Of a DNA stretch of 64,000 nt, positions 50,282 to 62,200 are shown piece by piece (position 1 is the stretch's first letter; each line of letters starts with the position of its first letter). Origin of the DNA: Lodderomyces elongisporus (lineage: Eukaryota > Ascomycota > Pichiomycetes > Serinales > Debaryomycetaceae). Position numbers and translations under genes: made by a program. A model generated the notes under the pieces. That model worked only from the letters and a program-made list of their open reading frames with translations. It was not told where the DNA came from and ran no database searches. Where the stretch lies: positions 1,856,001-1,920,000 of the forward strand of contig NC_083675.1 in assembly GCF_030384665.1 (NCBI RefSeq). The letters run 5' to 3'.

Positions 50282-50636
50282 AGATAATGTTGTGTTGTAT
50301 TTTGTAACGTATGCAAATTTACCGTAACTAGATGTTTATCCTTTTCGAATATGTGTATATCTTTTCTGGCAATGATGCAAACAATGTGCGTAGGTTTTCA
50401 ATCTTTTGTGGGACCCACTCTTTTCCAATACAGGGTATATGAAAAAAAGAAGGCACGAGAAGGAGAGAAATATAGCTAAAACGCACATACACACACATAT
50501 ATATATATATACATATACATACAGACACTCTCATTCTCTCCATCCCCCTTCACTTCTATCGCTTAAAGAAAAAGAGAAATATATTTAAAACCCAGATTTT
50601 TTTCATTTATCATTAAATGATGCAAAAGTCTATTTA
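50282..50636. other. Spacer between TRS85 and the 208-residue protein gene
   Basis: 355 bases holding the promoter of the 208-residue protein gene, a (CATA)n/(TA)n block at 50486-50520 and the TRS85 3' end. No gene is seen. Confidence 0.5.
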
Positions 50637-52886
50637 TTACTCTTTAAATATGCTAAATAATGTATCTTTTCTATTAAACCACATCAAATCGTCTTTATAA
50701 TCACTACAACCATCTCTGTAGATATTCTCAACAGCCTCTAATAAGTTATAATAGTTTTTCGATTTGTTATTCGCCAGCTTCCATTCCCTTATCGAGATCA
50801 AATACCATAATGCAGCCTTGCGAAGTCGTGTTAACCCCGCAGTTGATTGAATGGGCAATAGCTTTTGTTTATTAACGTACATTCCTTGTTCCTCGAGTGT
50901 CTTTCCTTCAATATCCAGTGGCGCTTTTGTTCCCATTATTTCGGAAACTTTGTAAAAACTTGCATTTGTATAACCGATTCTTTCTGATAATACAGCTTTA
51001 ATCAATGAGTAACTTAACGGCAGCAGCAGCCATTGCAGCGCATTAACAGCACTCAAGTGTTGGCTAAAGTCGCCCAAAAGCTGGAGTAAGTACTTCTCTA
51101 TAAGGTCTTGCCACCACCACGCAAGGTTGTACATCTGACTCATTGCCAATAGGAGTTCAACCACCATCAATTGGCTTTTAAAACAATAAGTTTTCAAATT
51201 GAATCGAGACTTGAAAGTATAGCACAAGTTGTCCATAAACGGCTCAATTATATCGTGTCTAATCTTCCTTAAAGTGTTTTTATCCGGTGGCTGAGGTCGC
51301 AGGGATGGATTTGGCATTTGTTGAGTTTGTGCCAAGAGGAGTGATACAATACACATTTCTTGCGCAGAGGCAACATATATCCATGCACGGTCATTACTAT
51401 AGTCCTTTTTTACAAGATCATATGTTGAGTAAGCATATTTAAAATCTCGAAGTATTAACGACCAATCTGCAAGCTTACGGATTGACTGTTCTGGTGTCGA
51501 CTTGTAGTAGAAATTCTCTGCAAAATTGAATGATGCAGGTGTCGATGGTATCGAGTGAGACGCAGATCCAGACGACGAGGAGACGGAAGAAAGTAAATTT
51601 GAATCACTATTATTGTTGAAAAGTTTCCTCGAGGCCGAGAAAAAACGACCAGCAATGGACTTTTTGGGTTGTAGAAATTGATCATCCCAAGCGCGGATTT
51701 TCGTTTGCATGTGGGGAATCAAATACTTGTTGATAAACTCATAAATGCTTCCACGGATTGCTGAGTCTAATGGTTTGGATATGTTCAAATTTGTACTTGG
51801 GTCCCTAAATGAAAGCCTTTGGATATCTTCTTCAATTGTGCAATTCTCCACAGTAGATATTTCAACATACTCATTGGATTTATTCTCAGCAACTGGTAAT
51901 AGTGTGCTGTTAATGTTTAGTTTCTTTTTAATTTCAGATTGCGTAGTCATCACGTCATTGATCTTCACCTCACCTGGGTTGTAAACAACGAAAACATGCA
52001 TTAATAAATCATCAATTTGGAAATATTTGGGGAAATTATAGTTTCGAAATTTAACAATTGACAGGCGCAAGTCGTCAATAGAGTCCTTTTCATAATTAAT
52101 CACAAATAGGTGGCTGATGGGATGATTAAATGTTTCAAATGGTGTAATCCTGTTTGAAGTGATGATCTTGTCAAAGAATGTTAAATATAAATCATCTGCA
52201 CCAGCGTCATTGTTTTCCAGAATGGTAGTTTTGATTTCATCTACGCCTATTTGATCTTTATTGGCCAAGTGACGAAGATATTTTTCTAATGATGATATAC
52301 TGAATAGTTGTTGTAGTTGCGGGGAAGATGTCATTTGTTGGATGGGAGGTAGCGACCCACTATTTGAAAGCCTATCCGAGGAAGATGCAGCAGTTGCAGA
52401 CGACACATCAGATGTATGTGCTGCTTGAGATGTACTTGCTTGCATCTGCTGTGCCGTAGAGATAGACAATAGTTCCAGTAACGTTGGCTCAAATCTCACG
52501 GGGAAGCTAGCATATGTCTTTGTGATTAATTGGTTATTGGTAATTTTAAACTGTTGATTTGGTATGCTGTATCTCACATTGTTTCCAAATGGTCTAAAGA
52601 TCTGTAAGGCTGAAGTCAGCACATTCTTGAAGCCGGAGCTCTTGACATCGGTTCTGCTGCCATCATCATCATTTACATCAACATCATCAACGTCGCCTTC
52701 AACGTCATCAACGTGACCATCATCATTAACGACATTCTCAATGTCCTTGTCATTTTGTTCAAGAGCTGATTGGAGTAACAAGTCGGCATTAATCGTGGAT
52801 TGCAACGAGATTAGGGGAGAATATGTATGATGAAGCAAATGCTGCCGCGATGTAAACGGATCCAATTCTCTTTTCGAAAAGTCCAT
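50637..52886 (-). CDS. TRS85: Trs85, TRAPPIII subunit
   Basis: A 749-residue protein. Trs85 defines TRAPPIII, the exchange factor for Ypt1 in autophagy and Golgi traffic. Matches to yeast Trs85: an early block IFRPFGNNVRYSIP, then SLEKYLRHLANKD, RITPFETFNHPISHLFVINYE, MQTKIRAWDDQFLQPKKSIAGRFF, RKLADWSLILRDFKYAYSTYDLVK and the C-terminal RLRKAALWYLISIREWKLAN. N-terminal insertions rich in Asp (about 50-72) and Ser/Ala (about 155-190) are not in the yeast protein. Start ATG at 52886. It is divergent from RAX2 over 1.9 kb. Confidence 0.9.
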   Translation of the reverse strand: MDFSKRELDPFTSRQHLLHHTYSPLISLQSTINADLLLQSALEQNDKDIENVVNDDGHVDDVEGDVDDVDVNDDDGSRTDVKSSGFKNVLTSALQIFRPFGNNVRYSIPNQQFKITNNQLITKTYASFPVRFEPTLLELLSISTAQQMQASTSQAAHTSDVSSATAASSSDRLSNSGSLPPIQQMTSSPQLQQLFSISSLEKYLRHLANKDQIGVDEIKTTILENNDAGADDLYLTFFDKIITSNRITPFETFNHPISHLFVINYEKDSIDDLRLSIVKFRNYNFPKYFQIDDLLMHVFVVYNPGEVKINDVMTTQSEIKKKLNINSTLLPVAENKSNEYVEISTVENCTIEEDIQRLSFRDPSTNLNISKPLDSAIRGSIYEFINKYLIPHMQTKIRAWDDQFLQPKKSIAGRFFSASRKLFNNNSDSNLLSSVSSSSGSASHSIPSTPASFNFAENFYYKSTPEQSIRKLADWSLILRDFKYAYSTYDLVKKDYSNDRAWIYVASAQEMCIVSLLLAQTQQMPNPSLRPQPPDKNTLRKIRHDIIEPFMDNLCYTFKSRFNLKTYCFKSQLMVVELLLAMSQMYNLAWWWQDLIEKYLLQLLGDFSQHLSAVNALQWLLLPLSYSLIKAVLSERIGYTNASFYKVSEIMGTKAPLDIEGKTLEEQGMYVNKQKLLPIQSTAGLTRLRKAALWYLISIREWKLANNKSKNYYNLLEAVENIYRDGCSDYKDDLMWFNRKDTLFSIFKE

Positions 52887-53608
52887 TAAAGGCTAGTATT
52901 AAAATTAAAACTAATTAGAATACGTAAGAAACACTACTCTTGTCTATCCTAAATCTGTTGTGTTTATTCTAAAGTTTTTCTTCCCTTTCCTTATTCAAAT
53001 TTTTTTTTTTTTTTGAATTCCAAATTAATTGTGTTCAAGTTGTGCTCAAAGATTCAATGTAAGTGTGTGGGTGTAGGTGTGTAAGTGATTGAATACTAAT
53101 TTGATTCTACCCCAAAAAAACAATACATATGTCATTTATTCTTTATTTATTTTATATCCACGACATTACCTAAAAGTGCGACAAAGAAGTAAAGAAGTAG
53201 CACTTGCTTCCATCACGTGATACACATGAAGAGAATATGTATTGAAAATGATTGTGGTAACGATGAATAGAACGTTTGCTAGACACATCTCTTCCAACTA
53301 TTTGCAAAAAGTGTAAGGAAAACAAACAAACAAACAGACAACAAGGCAGAAAAGAGAAAGGGTATTTCAATAATTTGTACATTAAGAAATAAAACAACGT
53401 CTTAGTTAGTGACTGCCACCATTTTATATTTGATACGTCTTTTGTATCTCCAATACCAAGCTTAATAAAATTTAGACGGCAAACCAGGGCGCGGCTTAAG
53501 TAATGTATTTGTATATACCAAGTACATACTGAGAAGGAGTCTTATGCTACCAACTAAAGCATAGTAAGTACACAATTGTCAGTAGTGAAGGAACGCGGTT
53601 GTACCTCC

Positions 53609-53657
53609 AAACTTTAAACTCTGAACTCTGAACTTTGAACTTTGAATTTTGAACTTT
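53609..53657. repeat. Heptanucleotide repeat (GAACTTT type), 7 copies
   Basis: Seven tandem 7-mers: AAACTTT, AAACTCT, GAACTCT, GAACTTT, GAACTTT, GAATTTT, GAACTTT. Confidence 0.9.
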
Positions 53658-53715
53658 TTTTTTTTGTCACAGCTGACACTATTTATCGAGAGTGTTAAGC
53701 TTTTGTAATGTTGTT

Positions 53716-53748
53716 GTTTGTTTGTTTGTTTGTTTGTTTGTTTGTTTG
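53716..53748. repeat. (GTTT)n microsatellite
   Basis: About eight uninterrupted GTTT units. Confidence 0.9.
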
Positions 53749-54759
53749 CAAGAAACTTACTCCTTACAATCCATTTATGGTTACAGGGAAGAGTTGGTAC
53801 TGGATTGGAAAATCACAGAAAAGGTCAGTTGGTGCAATTTGCAATATGCCAAAAGAAAAATGTAATAAAAGATAGAAAGCTAATAAAAAGGAGAAAAAAA
53901 AACAACAAAACCAATGCTTCTTCAATGCTTCAAGATGCAATGCTCAGCTCAGAAATTGAACTAACGTGGTATTTGTGATTTTGCAAGACATTCCTTAATA
54001 TTCGTTTGTAAGACTGCTTTTGTTTTCAATCAAGACAATCAAGAAAATAAACAAAAAAAAAATTGATGAAAACAAATACTTTTGATAAAAAATAATAATA
54101 GTCAATATTAATAAGAACAATATATATATATAAACCGTGTTTTAAGACGATCGTTGTTTGCCGATTTAGTTAGACGATAAAAATGGATGCAATTTATATG
54201 TACAACAACAACAACAACAACAACATCTGTAGCGTGTACTAAAACTGGAATAAAAGAAGAAAAAATAAAAAAAATAAAAAATAAAAAAATAAAAATCGAA
54301 ACTTGGAAAGAGAAAGAGAAAGAGTGCAAGAAGAAAATACAAAGTACTTAAAAAAAAAGAAAAGAAAAGAGAGAGAGAAAAAAAAAAAACAACAGATCAA
54401 TAGAAACAGACAGCTAAACTCGTTGCAAAAGTTTGTCAATTTAGCTAAACTCCCCTTCAAAAGCACAACAAACTCACCGTCATTAACAGTAGTTTTGTCT
54501 CTATAGGTCCCTGCACCAATATATAAGACTACTTTAGAAGATCGCACTCTTTAAGCAAAACTCTCATTCAATCGCTTCAAGGGAATATTTGCGAAAGATA
54601 CAAAAGCAAAAGGCGTCATAACAAAAGAGAAAGAAAGAAAGAGAAGAAAGAAAGAAAGAAAGAAAGAGAAGAAACAGGAAAATTTAAAGTAATTCTTTCT
54701 TCTCCTAATCAAACCTATTCTTTTTCTTACATTCGTTTATCTGTTCATTAATTCCATTC

Positions 54760-54768
54760 ATGGTATGA
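54760..54768 (+). promoter_or_regulatory. Two-codon uORF overlapping the RAX2 start
   Basis: ATG-GTA-TGA at 54760-54768 reads Met-Val-stop and overlaps the RAX2 ATG (54765-54767) in another frame. Context of the first ATG is poor (T at -3), and that of the RAX2 ATG is better (G at -3), so leaky scanning or re-initiation is plausible. Confidence 0.5.
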
Positions 54769-57700
54769 TCTACCCAATTTCACAACTCCTTATTACTAGG
54801 ATTCTACTAATAGCATGCCTCTTCACCTTGGGAGACGCGTTGTCATTCCAAAATGTCACCCAACCACTGCTAAAATATAGCTCATTCGGCGATCGAATAG
54901 GCTTTTTTGGATCATTTGCTGCATCTAGCTTTTACAGCCATATAGGATCATCGGATTCTTTGTCCTTGCCCTTGTCATCATCATCATCATCATCTTCTTC
55001 TTCTTCTTCGAATCTACAGGGGTCGGATAATAATGCCAAAAGAGATGATGATGGTCTGGGAAGCTCCACCAACAACTCAAATTTATATTTGCAGGACAAT
55101 GGCAGCGGATCAAGTTTGAAATTTGGCCAAGTCAATGGTGAAATAAAGCAAATTTTAAGAATCTCGGACGATGAGATTGTCATCAATGGTGATTTTGACT
55201 CATTCAATGGAGAATCAATCAAGAGCCCTTTTATTTACAACATCACTTCAAACTCAACCACAACCATAATCTCGGATAGTGACAAATTAAATGGAACTGT
55301 AAACACCGTTTTTGTTGACGATAATCTTATATATCTAGGAGGTAACTTTACATTCAATAGTACGGTTGGTGTCGCAATCTACAATACCAGCTCTAGCAAA
55401 CTTCAATCAGCTTTATTTCAAGGATTTGGTGAAAATGCAACAATCAACACCATCACTAAAATTGTGGCTTCTGGTGACGAAAAAGATTCCGACGGTCAAG
55501 GCTCGATTATATTTGGTGGCAAATTTGATACCCTTGGTTTAGCAGACTTGCTTGTACACAACATCACTACAAATAGTACCAAAAATCATAATCTGTCTAA
55601 TTCATCGATTGTTAGTGCAGAACAGTTGATTCCTTTACGGCATGGTGTTTTTACTTCTGTGAATGGTGCCGATAATGCCGAGGACTCACTCGTCATTTGT
55701 CCATCAGACAGCAATGAATGGGCAGCAACAGCAGGTTCAGGTGCTGAATGGAAGGTTGAATTACCTGATGAAATGAAGGGAATTGTTCCAACAAAGGCAA
55801 GAATCTACATACCAGATAGTAGTGATGGAGTCAAATTGTTCAGGATTTATACCTTTCCAAACAACGGTATTATGAATTTAACATATATTGACCCCTCTAC
55901 TAATGAAGTTGCTCATTGTGATGCATGGTGTCCATTAACTGCATTTGATGACTTGAATGAGTATGTTGATAGAAACAGAGACAATGCAACAGATTTGAAT
56001 GAAGACGACGTTTTTGTCGATGAAGAAGATGGAACCTTTTTTAAATATTATGATCCCGACACTATGACGAAAAATTTGGGATACGGCTCAAACTTCCAAG
56101 AGTTTGCATTCGTTAACGAGGTTGGTATCGATTCAGTGGGTCTCACTATATTGGAATGGTATGGTGACCAAGGCGTTTTTAGTGGGTTTGAATTGTACCA
56201 AGACGCCATAACTGTTTATGGTAACAATACCTTGAATGAGCCAAATTGTGATGACGAGTTTTCCAAGGAAAACAATAACTATGCTGAAATTGTTGCAGGT
56301 GACTTTCAGTCTGCCAAGTCCGTCTATTCGCAAGTCACAAATACAGATTACCTTGTTACGTTTGATACCGATGCCAAGATTGTGCTTTACCCAAATATCT
56401 CGTACTCTGGTGATTACTCTATCATTATGAATACCCCAGGATGCGCAACTGATAACACATGTTTGCAAAGAAGTATTGTTAATGTCACTGTTATCGATGG
56501 AAATAATCTGGTTTTATCGACGGACTTGATTTATCAAAACAACGAGAATTACAAATTTGACTATTTGTACTATGGTCATCTAACTGCTGGCGATCATGCC
56601 AATCGTATAGAAGTATCGTATCACGATTCCATTAATGCAGATACTGCAAACCCAATGATGGTCGTTGACAAGGTTGTCGCGGATATTGTTTCTTTGGACA
56701 GTTATTACGAGAGAAATTCGACAAACAACACTAAATCAAACTTGCGCTCCTATTTGACGTATACTGAACTCAATGGTTTATTTGAGTACTCTCTCGCCAA
56801 CTTCACTGATTTTGATGAGAATTTGGTTCATTACAAAGTCAATAATAAGACTTTAATTAGTTTGAATAACACATTCGTCGGAAATTCCTCAATCAACGTA
56901 CTTAGTGGTCGGTTCTCAAACAATTCAGAGATTAACGAAATTATCGTTACTGGTACTAATGCCAACGATCAAAATTACTTGAAAATCTTGGGCAACTTCG
57001 AATCAGATAGTAAAAATTTAACATTGACCAATAATAATATCGTCACCTTGAACATATCTTCCTACAATTCAACTTTGAATGAAACCAATATCAACCTTCT
57101 TACTTCCTTGAAAAGAAAGAGCAAAAGAGATACACAAACTATTTCTGGAGTATCTTTCAACGATACTATAGTGAAAATAGCTTCTGTGGGCGCTGGTGTT
57201 GTATACCTTGGTCAATTTTCTGCTACTGGTTCAGATGAATTTAAAGACTTGTCTAACAAGAATGAATCGACATCGCAAGCCAACAATTTTGCATTGTTAG
57301 TGAATAATCAATGGTATAGCTTTGGTAATGACTTTGTTGACGCGTCATTTGATCAGTTTACAAATGCAACGATTGATGGCACCGAGTATTATATTTTCTC
57401 AGCTCAAGGAACTATATTCAAAACATGGGACAATTCAAATTTTACATGGTCTGATCGTCAGCTAAACCTCACACAAGCCACACAATTATCTTCAACGCAG
57501 CAAATTTTAGGCGGAAGCGGCTTTAACATCATGGACATTTACTCACAGGACCAAGCGTATATCCAAAATGCCAAGTTTGATAAATTTGGAATGAACGTTG
57601 AGGCGAGTGGCGGTAATCGATCCTCGTTCATCTCTGAATCTTTTTATGTTAATGACACTTTAAGTATTGTTGCGGGAAATTTTGTCTCTGGAGATGTTGA

Positions 57701-58901
57701 AAAGATTGGCATCTTGAACAATAGTGATCCAACAAACTCAATCACAATACTTCTGGAAGATATTAAATGGGATAATGATACAGTGATTGAAACGTTGTAC
57801 GTTGACAGCACTGGTGACTACTTATTTATCGGTGTAAATGGATCTGTTGAAATCAACAATGATAATGTTACTGGAATTGTGATTTACGACTTGGTTAACA
57901 ATACATTTATGTCTATACAACCAGCCGCGCTTTCAAATAGCAATGGTGATCCAATCCACATTAACTCGGTCGTATTGTATGACGATGACGATAAATTACT
58001 TGTTGGTGGCGATTTCGATACCGCTGGTTCGCTTAGCTGTCCATCACTTTGTGTTTATGACTTGGTCAACACGAGATGGATCAACCCACAAAGTGATGCT
58101 GAGCAGTCGACTTCGGTCTCAGGTGTTGTTACAGATATGAAGTTTTACCTGTCGAATCGAGTTTTGATTGCTGGAACGAACCTCACGTTGAGCAATAAGG
58201 ATGTTACATTCATGACCTATAATTTTAACAATGGCGCTTTCGATACTAAATCCTCGTTAAATAAATTAAACAAGGGAGTCAACAGGTTTATTTTAAATGA
58301 TCGCTCTAATAGTGATTTGAGTGGCAGAATGATTGCACTTGGCAATGATTATATTGCTGGTTTTGATGGGGAGAATTGGAGCAATATCGATTCTGGAGTA
58401 GACTATGATACTAACTTTTACACTTTTAATGACATGAAATTGCTCACGTTGCAAAAGTCAACGTCTTACAACCAAACCTACTTTGACGATGACAAGATCC
58501 TATTGGTTGCTGGGACATTTACACTTGATGAATATGGGCTTGTCAATATGGCGTTATTCAATGGAACATCCTGGATTCCATACGTTTATACTACTTCGGT
58601 TGGTGACGAATCCCAAATCGGAGATATTCAAACTATTTTGATTAATGATGCATACAGATTCCAATCGAGTGACGATTTGAAAAACTTGAACAAGTACTTG
58701 TCAAAAGGTAAGGTTGTTGGTATCTCCTTGGCATGTGCCTTGGGCTCAACAGCGCTTTTGGGATTATTGTACATCATTCCGTACTTTGCCCTACTCAAGA
58801 ATAGAAAAGGTTACGTGCAACGAATCCACGAGCTGGATATGATGCAAGCCGTCAACCCAGAGGATCTTCTACACGAAATTGATTTGCAGAGAGAAAAGTA
58901 A
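54765..58901 (+). CDS. RAX2: Rax2, cortical landmark membrane glycoprotein
   Basis: A 1378-residue type I membrane protein. Rax2 marks bud and division sites and, in Candida, guides hyphal growth with Rax1. It has a signal peptide (about 1-25, LLITRILLIACLFTLGDA), then a short Ser-rich linker made of TCA then TCT codons (about 70-84). A long extracellular region follows with many N-x-S/T sites and repeated beta-propeller-like phrases (IYLGGNFT, LLVGGDFDTAGS, LLVAGTFT). One C-terminal membrane span lies at about 1318-1343 (GKVVGISLACALGSTALLGLL), followed by a 35-residue cytosolic tail. Start at the ATG at 54765, because it is the only one that gives the signal peptide. A minimal uORF overlaps this start. 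Confidence 0.92.
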   Translation: MIYPISQLLITRILLIACLFTLGDALSFQNVTQPLLKYSSFGDRIGFFGSFAASSFYSHIGSSDSLSLPLSSSSSSSSSSSSNLQGSDNNAKRDDDGLGSSTNNSNLYLQDNGSGSSLKFGQVNGEIKQILRISDDEIVINGDFDSFNGESIKSPFIYNITSNSTTTIISDSDKLNGTVNTVFVDDNLIYLGGNFTFNSTVGVAIYNTSSSKLQSALFQGFGENATINTITKIVASGDEKDSDGQGSIIFGGKFDTLGLADLLVHNITTNSTKNHNLSNSSIVSAEQLIPLRHGVFTSVNGADNAEDSLVICPSDSNEWAATAGSGAEWKVELPDEMKGIVPTKARIYIPDSSDGVKLFRIYTFPNNGIMNLTYIDPSTNEVAHCDAWCPLTAFDDLNEYVDRNRDNATDLNEDDVFVDEEDGTFFKYYDPDTMTKNLGYGSNFQEFAFVNEVGIDSVGLTILEWYGDQGVFSGFELYQDAITVYGNNTLNEPNCDDEFSKENNNYAEIVAGDFQSAKSVYSQVTNTDYLVTFDTDAKIVLYPNISYSGDYSIIMNTPGCATDNTCLQRSIVNVTVIDGNNLVLSTDLIYQNNENYKFDYLYYGHLTAGDHANRIEVSYHDSINADTANPMMVVDKVVADIVSLDSYYERNSTNNTKSNLRSYLTYTELNGLFEYSLANFTDFDENLVHYKVNNKTLISLNNTFVGNSSINVLSGRFSNNSEINEIIVTGTNANDQNYLKILGNFESDSKNLTLTNNNIVTLNISSYNSTLNETNINLLTSLKRKSKRDTQTISGVSFNDTIVKIASVGAGVVYLGQFSATGSDEFKDLSNKNESTSQANNFALLVNNQWYSFGNDFVDASFDQFTNATIDGTEYYIFSAQGTIFKTWDNSNFTWSDRQLNLTQATQLSSTQQILGGSGFNIMDIYSQDQAYIQNAKFDKFGMNVEASGGNRSSFISESFYVNDTLSIVAGNFVSGDVEKIGILNNSDPTNSITILLEDIKWDNDTVIETLYVDSTGDYLFIGVNGSVEINNDNVTGIVIYDLVNNTFMSIQPAALSNSNGDPIHINSVVLYDDDDKLLVGGDFDTAGSLSCPSLCVYDLVNTRWINPQSDAEQSTSVSGVVTDMKFYLSNRVLIAGTNLTLSNKDVTFMTYNFNNGAFDTKSSLNKLNKGVNRFILNDRSNSDLSGRMIALGNDYIAGFDGENWSNIDSGVDYDTNFYTFNDMKLLTLQKSTSYNQTYFDDDKILLVAGTFTLDEYGLVNMALFNGTSWIPYVYTTSVGDESQIGDIQTILINDAYRFQSSDDLKNLNKYLSKGKVVGISLACALGSTALLGLLYIIPYFALLKNRKGYVQRIHELDMMQAVNPEDLLHEIDLQREK

Positions 58902-59290
58902 ACGTGCGTAAACCTATTTCAGAGAAATTTTCCCACGTACTAAAAAATATTCATTTCCGTTGCTTTGTATGTGTGTGTGTGTATGCAATTTGTTTTTTAT
59001 TTTACCAAATACCCCCCCCCCCCCCCCCCCCCCCCCTATATGTTTAATAAAGTAATACAGACTGATTTTCAATTAAAAAAGAGAAAGTACAATGCTTGAA
59101 AAAATGAACAAAACAGTGTAATTACCAGAAACCTAAAAAAAAAAAAAATAGAAGTGATTTATAAACATTGATAAATCTTTATTCTGATATATTATTAAAA
59201 GATTTTCGTTTTATTCGCCTTCATTATTTTATCTCTTTATTCTTGTCTTTTAAGGGGTTTTGAGGTAAGATTGAGTGCTGGTTTCAGTTG
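58902..59290. other. Convergent spacer, RAX2 / VPS10
   Basis: 389 bases with (GT)n at 58971-58982 and the C25 run. No gene is seen. Confidence 0.6.
59012..59036. repeat. C25 homopolymer
   Basis: Twenty-five uninterrupted C bases, the longest G/C homopolymer in the window, in the RAX2/VPS10 convergent spacer. True length may vary between cells or be a sequencing estimate. Confidence 0.9.
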
Positions 59291-62200
59291 CTATTCTTGT
59301 GCTTCTTCGTCATTTGCATTTTTTTTCTTATCAAAAACCTCGTCTTCATCATCCACATCATCTGCGTCGTCAATGTCGAATAGTCTTTCATTGCTGGTGG
59401 TTCTTGTTGAATTGCCAATGACTAGATGATCAGCACCTAAATCTTCAGCATCGTCGAAATCACTATACTTGTGTCTAAAGATTTCGTGATCATCATCATC
59501 ATCATCATCATCATAATTATTCTTCTTCTTCTTATTATTATCAGAAAGATTTTCCTGATCATGATCAACATCACGGTGGTATTGTGAACTATACCTAGCA
59601 CCATCTTGTAATTCTTCATCCACATCTTCGTCGCCATCTTCGTAATCACCAAATAGTTCATCATCTTCTTCTGGGATGTTTACGTAATTTCTTCTTCCCG
59701 TGTTTCTCCTAAACACAACATCTCCAATCTTATTCAACAAAAGTGAATCTATTTTTCTCACAGTTTTCAATGTAGCCACAACACCTGCTGCAACAACAAC
59801 GCCCCCTTTGACAATCCGGTTAACAACCACATCAATTTTGTTGTCCTCTATTGGATGGAACCCATCGCTGAAATCCTCTTCATCCAACCTAATCAGTCCA
59901 AGCCTTTGGAAACCTCCGTTTCTTTTGATACCACGATCGTAAACAAACCAAGTAGCAAATACAAACACAACAATCGGCACAAAGAGTAAGATAAACAATT
60001 TGCCTCCTTTGACATCGCGTCCATAGTATTCATTGAATTCTTTTTGCTTACCTGGACAAGCTTTTGGTTCCCATTTGTCGAATTGTTTACCTCCAACACA
60101 AGTTGAAAGAGGGATTTTTCGGTACCCAGTACTATCAAAGTATTGAAATGCATCGGGTTTTTCGCACATGCTCTTTTTTCTATCACCTGCTGACATCCCA
60201 GGAACAAGCTTACATGTGTTATCCAGTGGATCTCTAACGTAGTTATAATCGCATTCGTAATCGCGTCGAGTACATGGACAAACACGAATTTGTTTATACG
60301 CTTCTGATAAAGGAGCTGGGCCAATAAAACAATCGTTTTTGTTGGACAATCGACGAAGATACTTGGCCTCGTGACCAAAAAGACACTTGTCTTGGCCTTC
60401 GGGGTGTATGGGTGACCAATATTCGTAGTCATCCAGATCCGGATGGTCTAAATCCAACTGGCACTGACGAGCATATATGTTGGTAAAATCTATGGAGAAC
60501 GATAAAGTTTCGCGAGAGTCTTTTGGATCAACAGCAAAAATGAGGAACTTCCTAGATGTGTCTGTGGGCACAGTAGCCAAATCAAGAACTTTAACTTTCT
60601 TGTCAGAAAACTTGTACTCCGACCATGTCTTTCCTTCGTCTAGCGAATAAATAATAGAATCAGTGTCATCGTTTGCACTTACAAGCGCCAAGATTGTTCC
60701 TTGATCGCCAAACTCCCAGTGATAAACACCTTCTTGAACTTCTTTCCAAGTAACTCCACCATCAATACTCAAAAATGTCGCAGCTTCATTGTAATCCGTC
60801 AAGTATTCTCCAACATTTCCCACGCCAATAAGGAACCCAGTAGCTGATCCAGACGAGTAAGTATCTCTATAATCAGCTCTTTCCGTAAATCCGTGTAAAT
60901 GCAAAGCACACTTGGAAAGCGGAGATCCATTGCACTTGTATTTCACACCTTTAGAGTCTGTAGGTGGAGGAATAAAGTAGCCCCATTCACTTCCATCATT
61001 TCTAGACACTTGTGTTTGCAACTTCTTGGGAGCCTTATCCTCTTTGTAATTTGCCACAATGTTTGCAATTATTAACCCTTCTAATCCCTCAATCTTATCA
61101 AAATCAACAAACCCAACATCATTACGGTTGACATTTGGTAATGAGGTAACAAAGTACGTACCATTCGAATTAGACTTGAGCAATGTGCCGTATTCAAAGT
61201 CTCTCTTGGAACTGGTAGTCACGTGCATAAAGATCGAGCCAGATGTTGAGTCCAACACAGTGTACGCCTGGTGAGCTTCAACTTTAAGGTCATTTGGGAA
61301 ATCAGCATCTGCAAATGTTTTACCATCCACTGTTACCTTAGCCTCCAATGATTTATCTTGAACAACTGCAACAACCACATAATGGCCAGTTACAGCATAT
61401 CCTACAATATTGTCAAAAAGTTTTTCTGGATTCTTCTGTCCATTGATAGACCACAAGCTTCTCAAATTGTTGTCTTCAACTTTTGTGCAATATACCAAGT
61501 TCTCTTCTGGCTGCTCAAACACAGAACCAACATAGTCACATGTAATTGCACCTGTCATCAACTCCTTAAAACTCTGACCACCGTTTGTTGTATAATACGC
61601 GACAGGTTCACAGTTGCCTTTAGAACAATCAGACCCAATCCATATGAATTTATCAGCATCTGTTTTGTGGAATGCGATTGGTCTCGAGATCTGGCTGCTT
61701 AATTCAGCTGGTATCTTTCTTCTCTCGAATAAAGCACCACCATCTTGCGAAACATACATATACTCAGAATCTGTCAAGAGCACCACTTGACCTGATACTG
61801 GACCTGTAAAAAAGCCCAAAATTCTGTCATGAACAGGAACTTTGACAAACGAAATACCACCATCATTTGAGATATACGCCCGGTCTTCACTAGTCTTTAA
61901 AACTACATTATCGGCAAGCTTATCGTCATCGGTTCCAACATATGCATATTGCGATAATCTTCCTTCAATCTCGTTCAACTTCACAACAATTTTTGAAACT
62001 TCACCACTATTATCATCGCCAGGTTTGTTGTACTCTGAACACTTGAATTTCTCCATAGTGGCAAAATCATCAATCTTCTTACCGCCCATATTACATTTGT
62101 CTTCTTGAACCAATGTCTTATCATAGATTTCAAGCACACTACTTTTGCTTGAGCCACAAAGAGCTTTGATTGCAGTCGGATCTGGCACGCATTTCTGCCC

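Larger units (their letters stand above)
52887..54764. promoter_or_regulatory. 1.9-kb divergent region TRS85 / RAX2
   Basis: No gene is seen. It contains T-runs (53000), the palindrome TCACGTGA at 53213-53220 (Cbf1-type E-box), a heptamer array at 53609-53657, (GTTT)n at 53716-53748, (AAC)n near 54205-54225, A-rich blocks (54250-54380) and (AAAG)n at 54630-54670 in the RAX2 leader. Confidence 0.55.
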
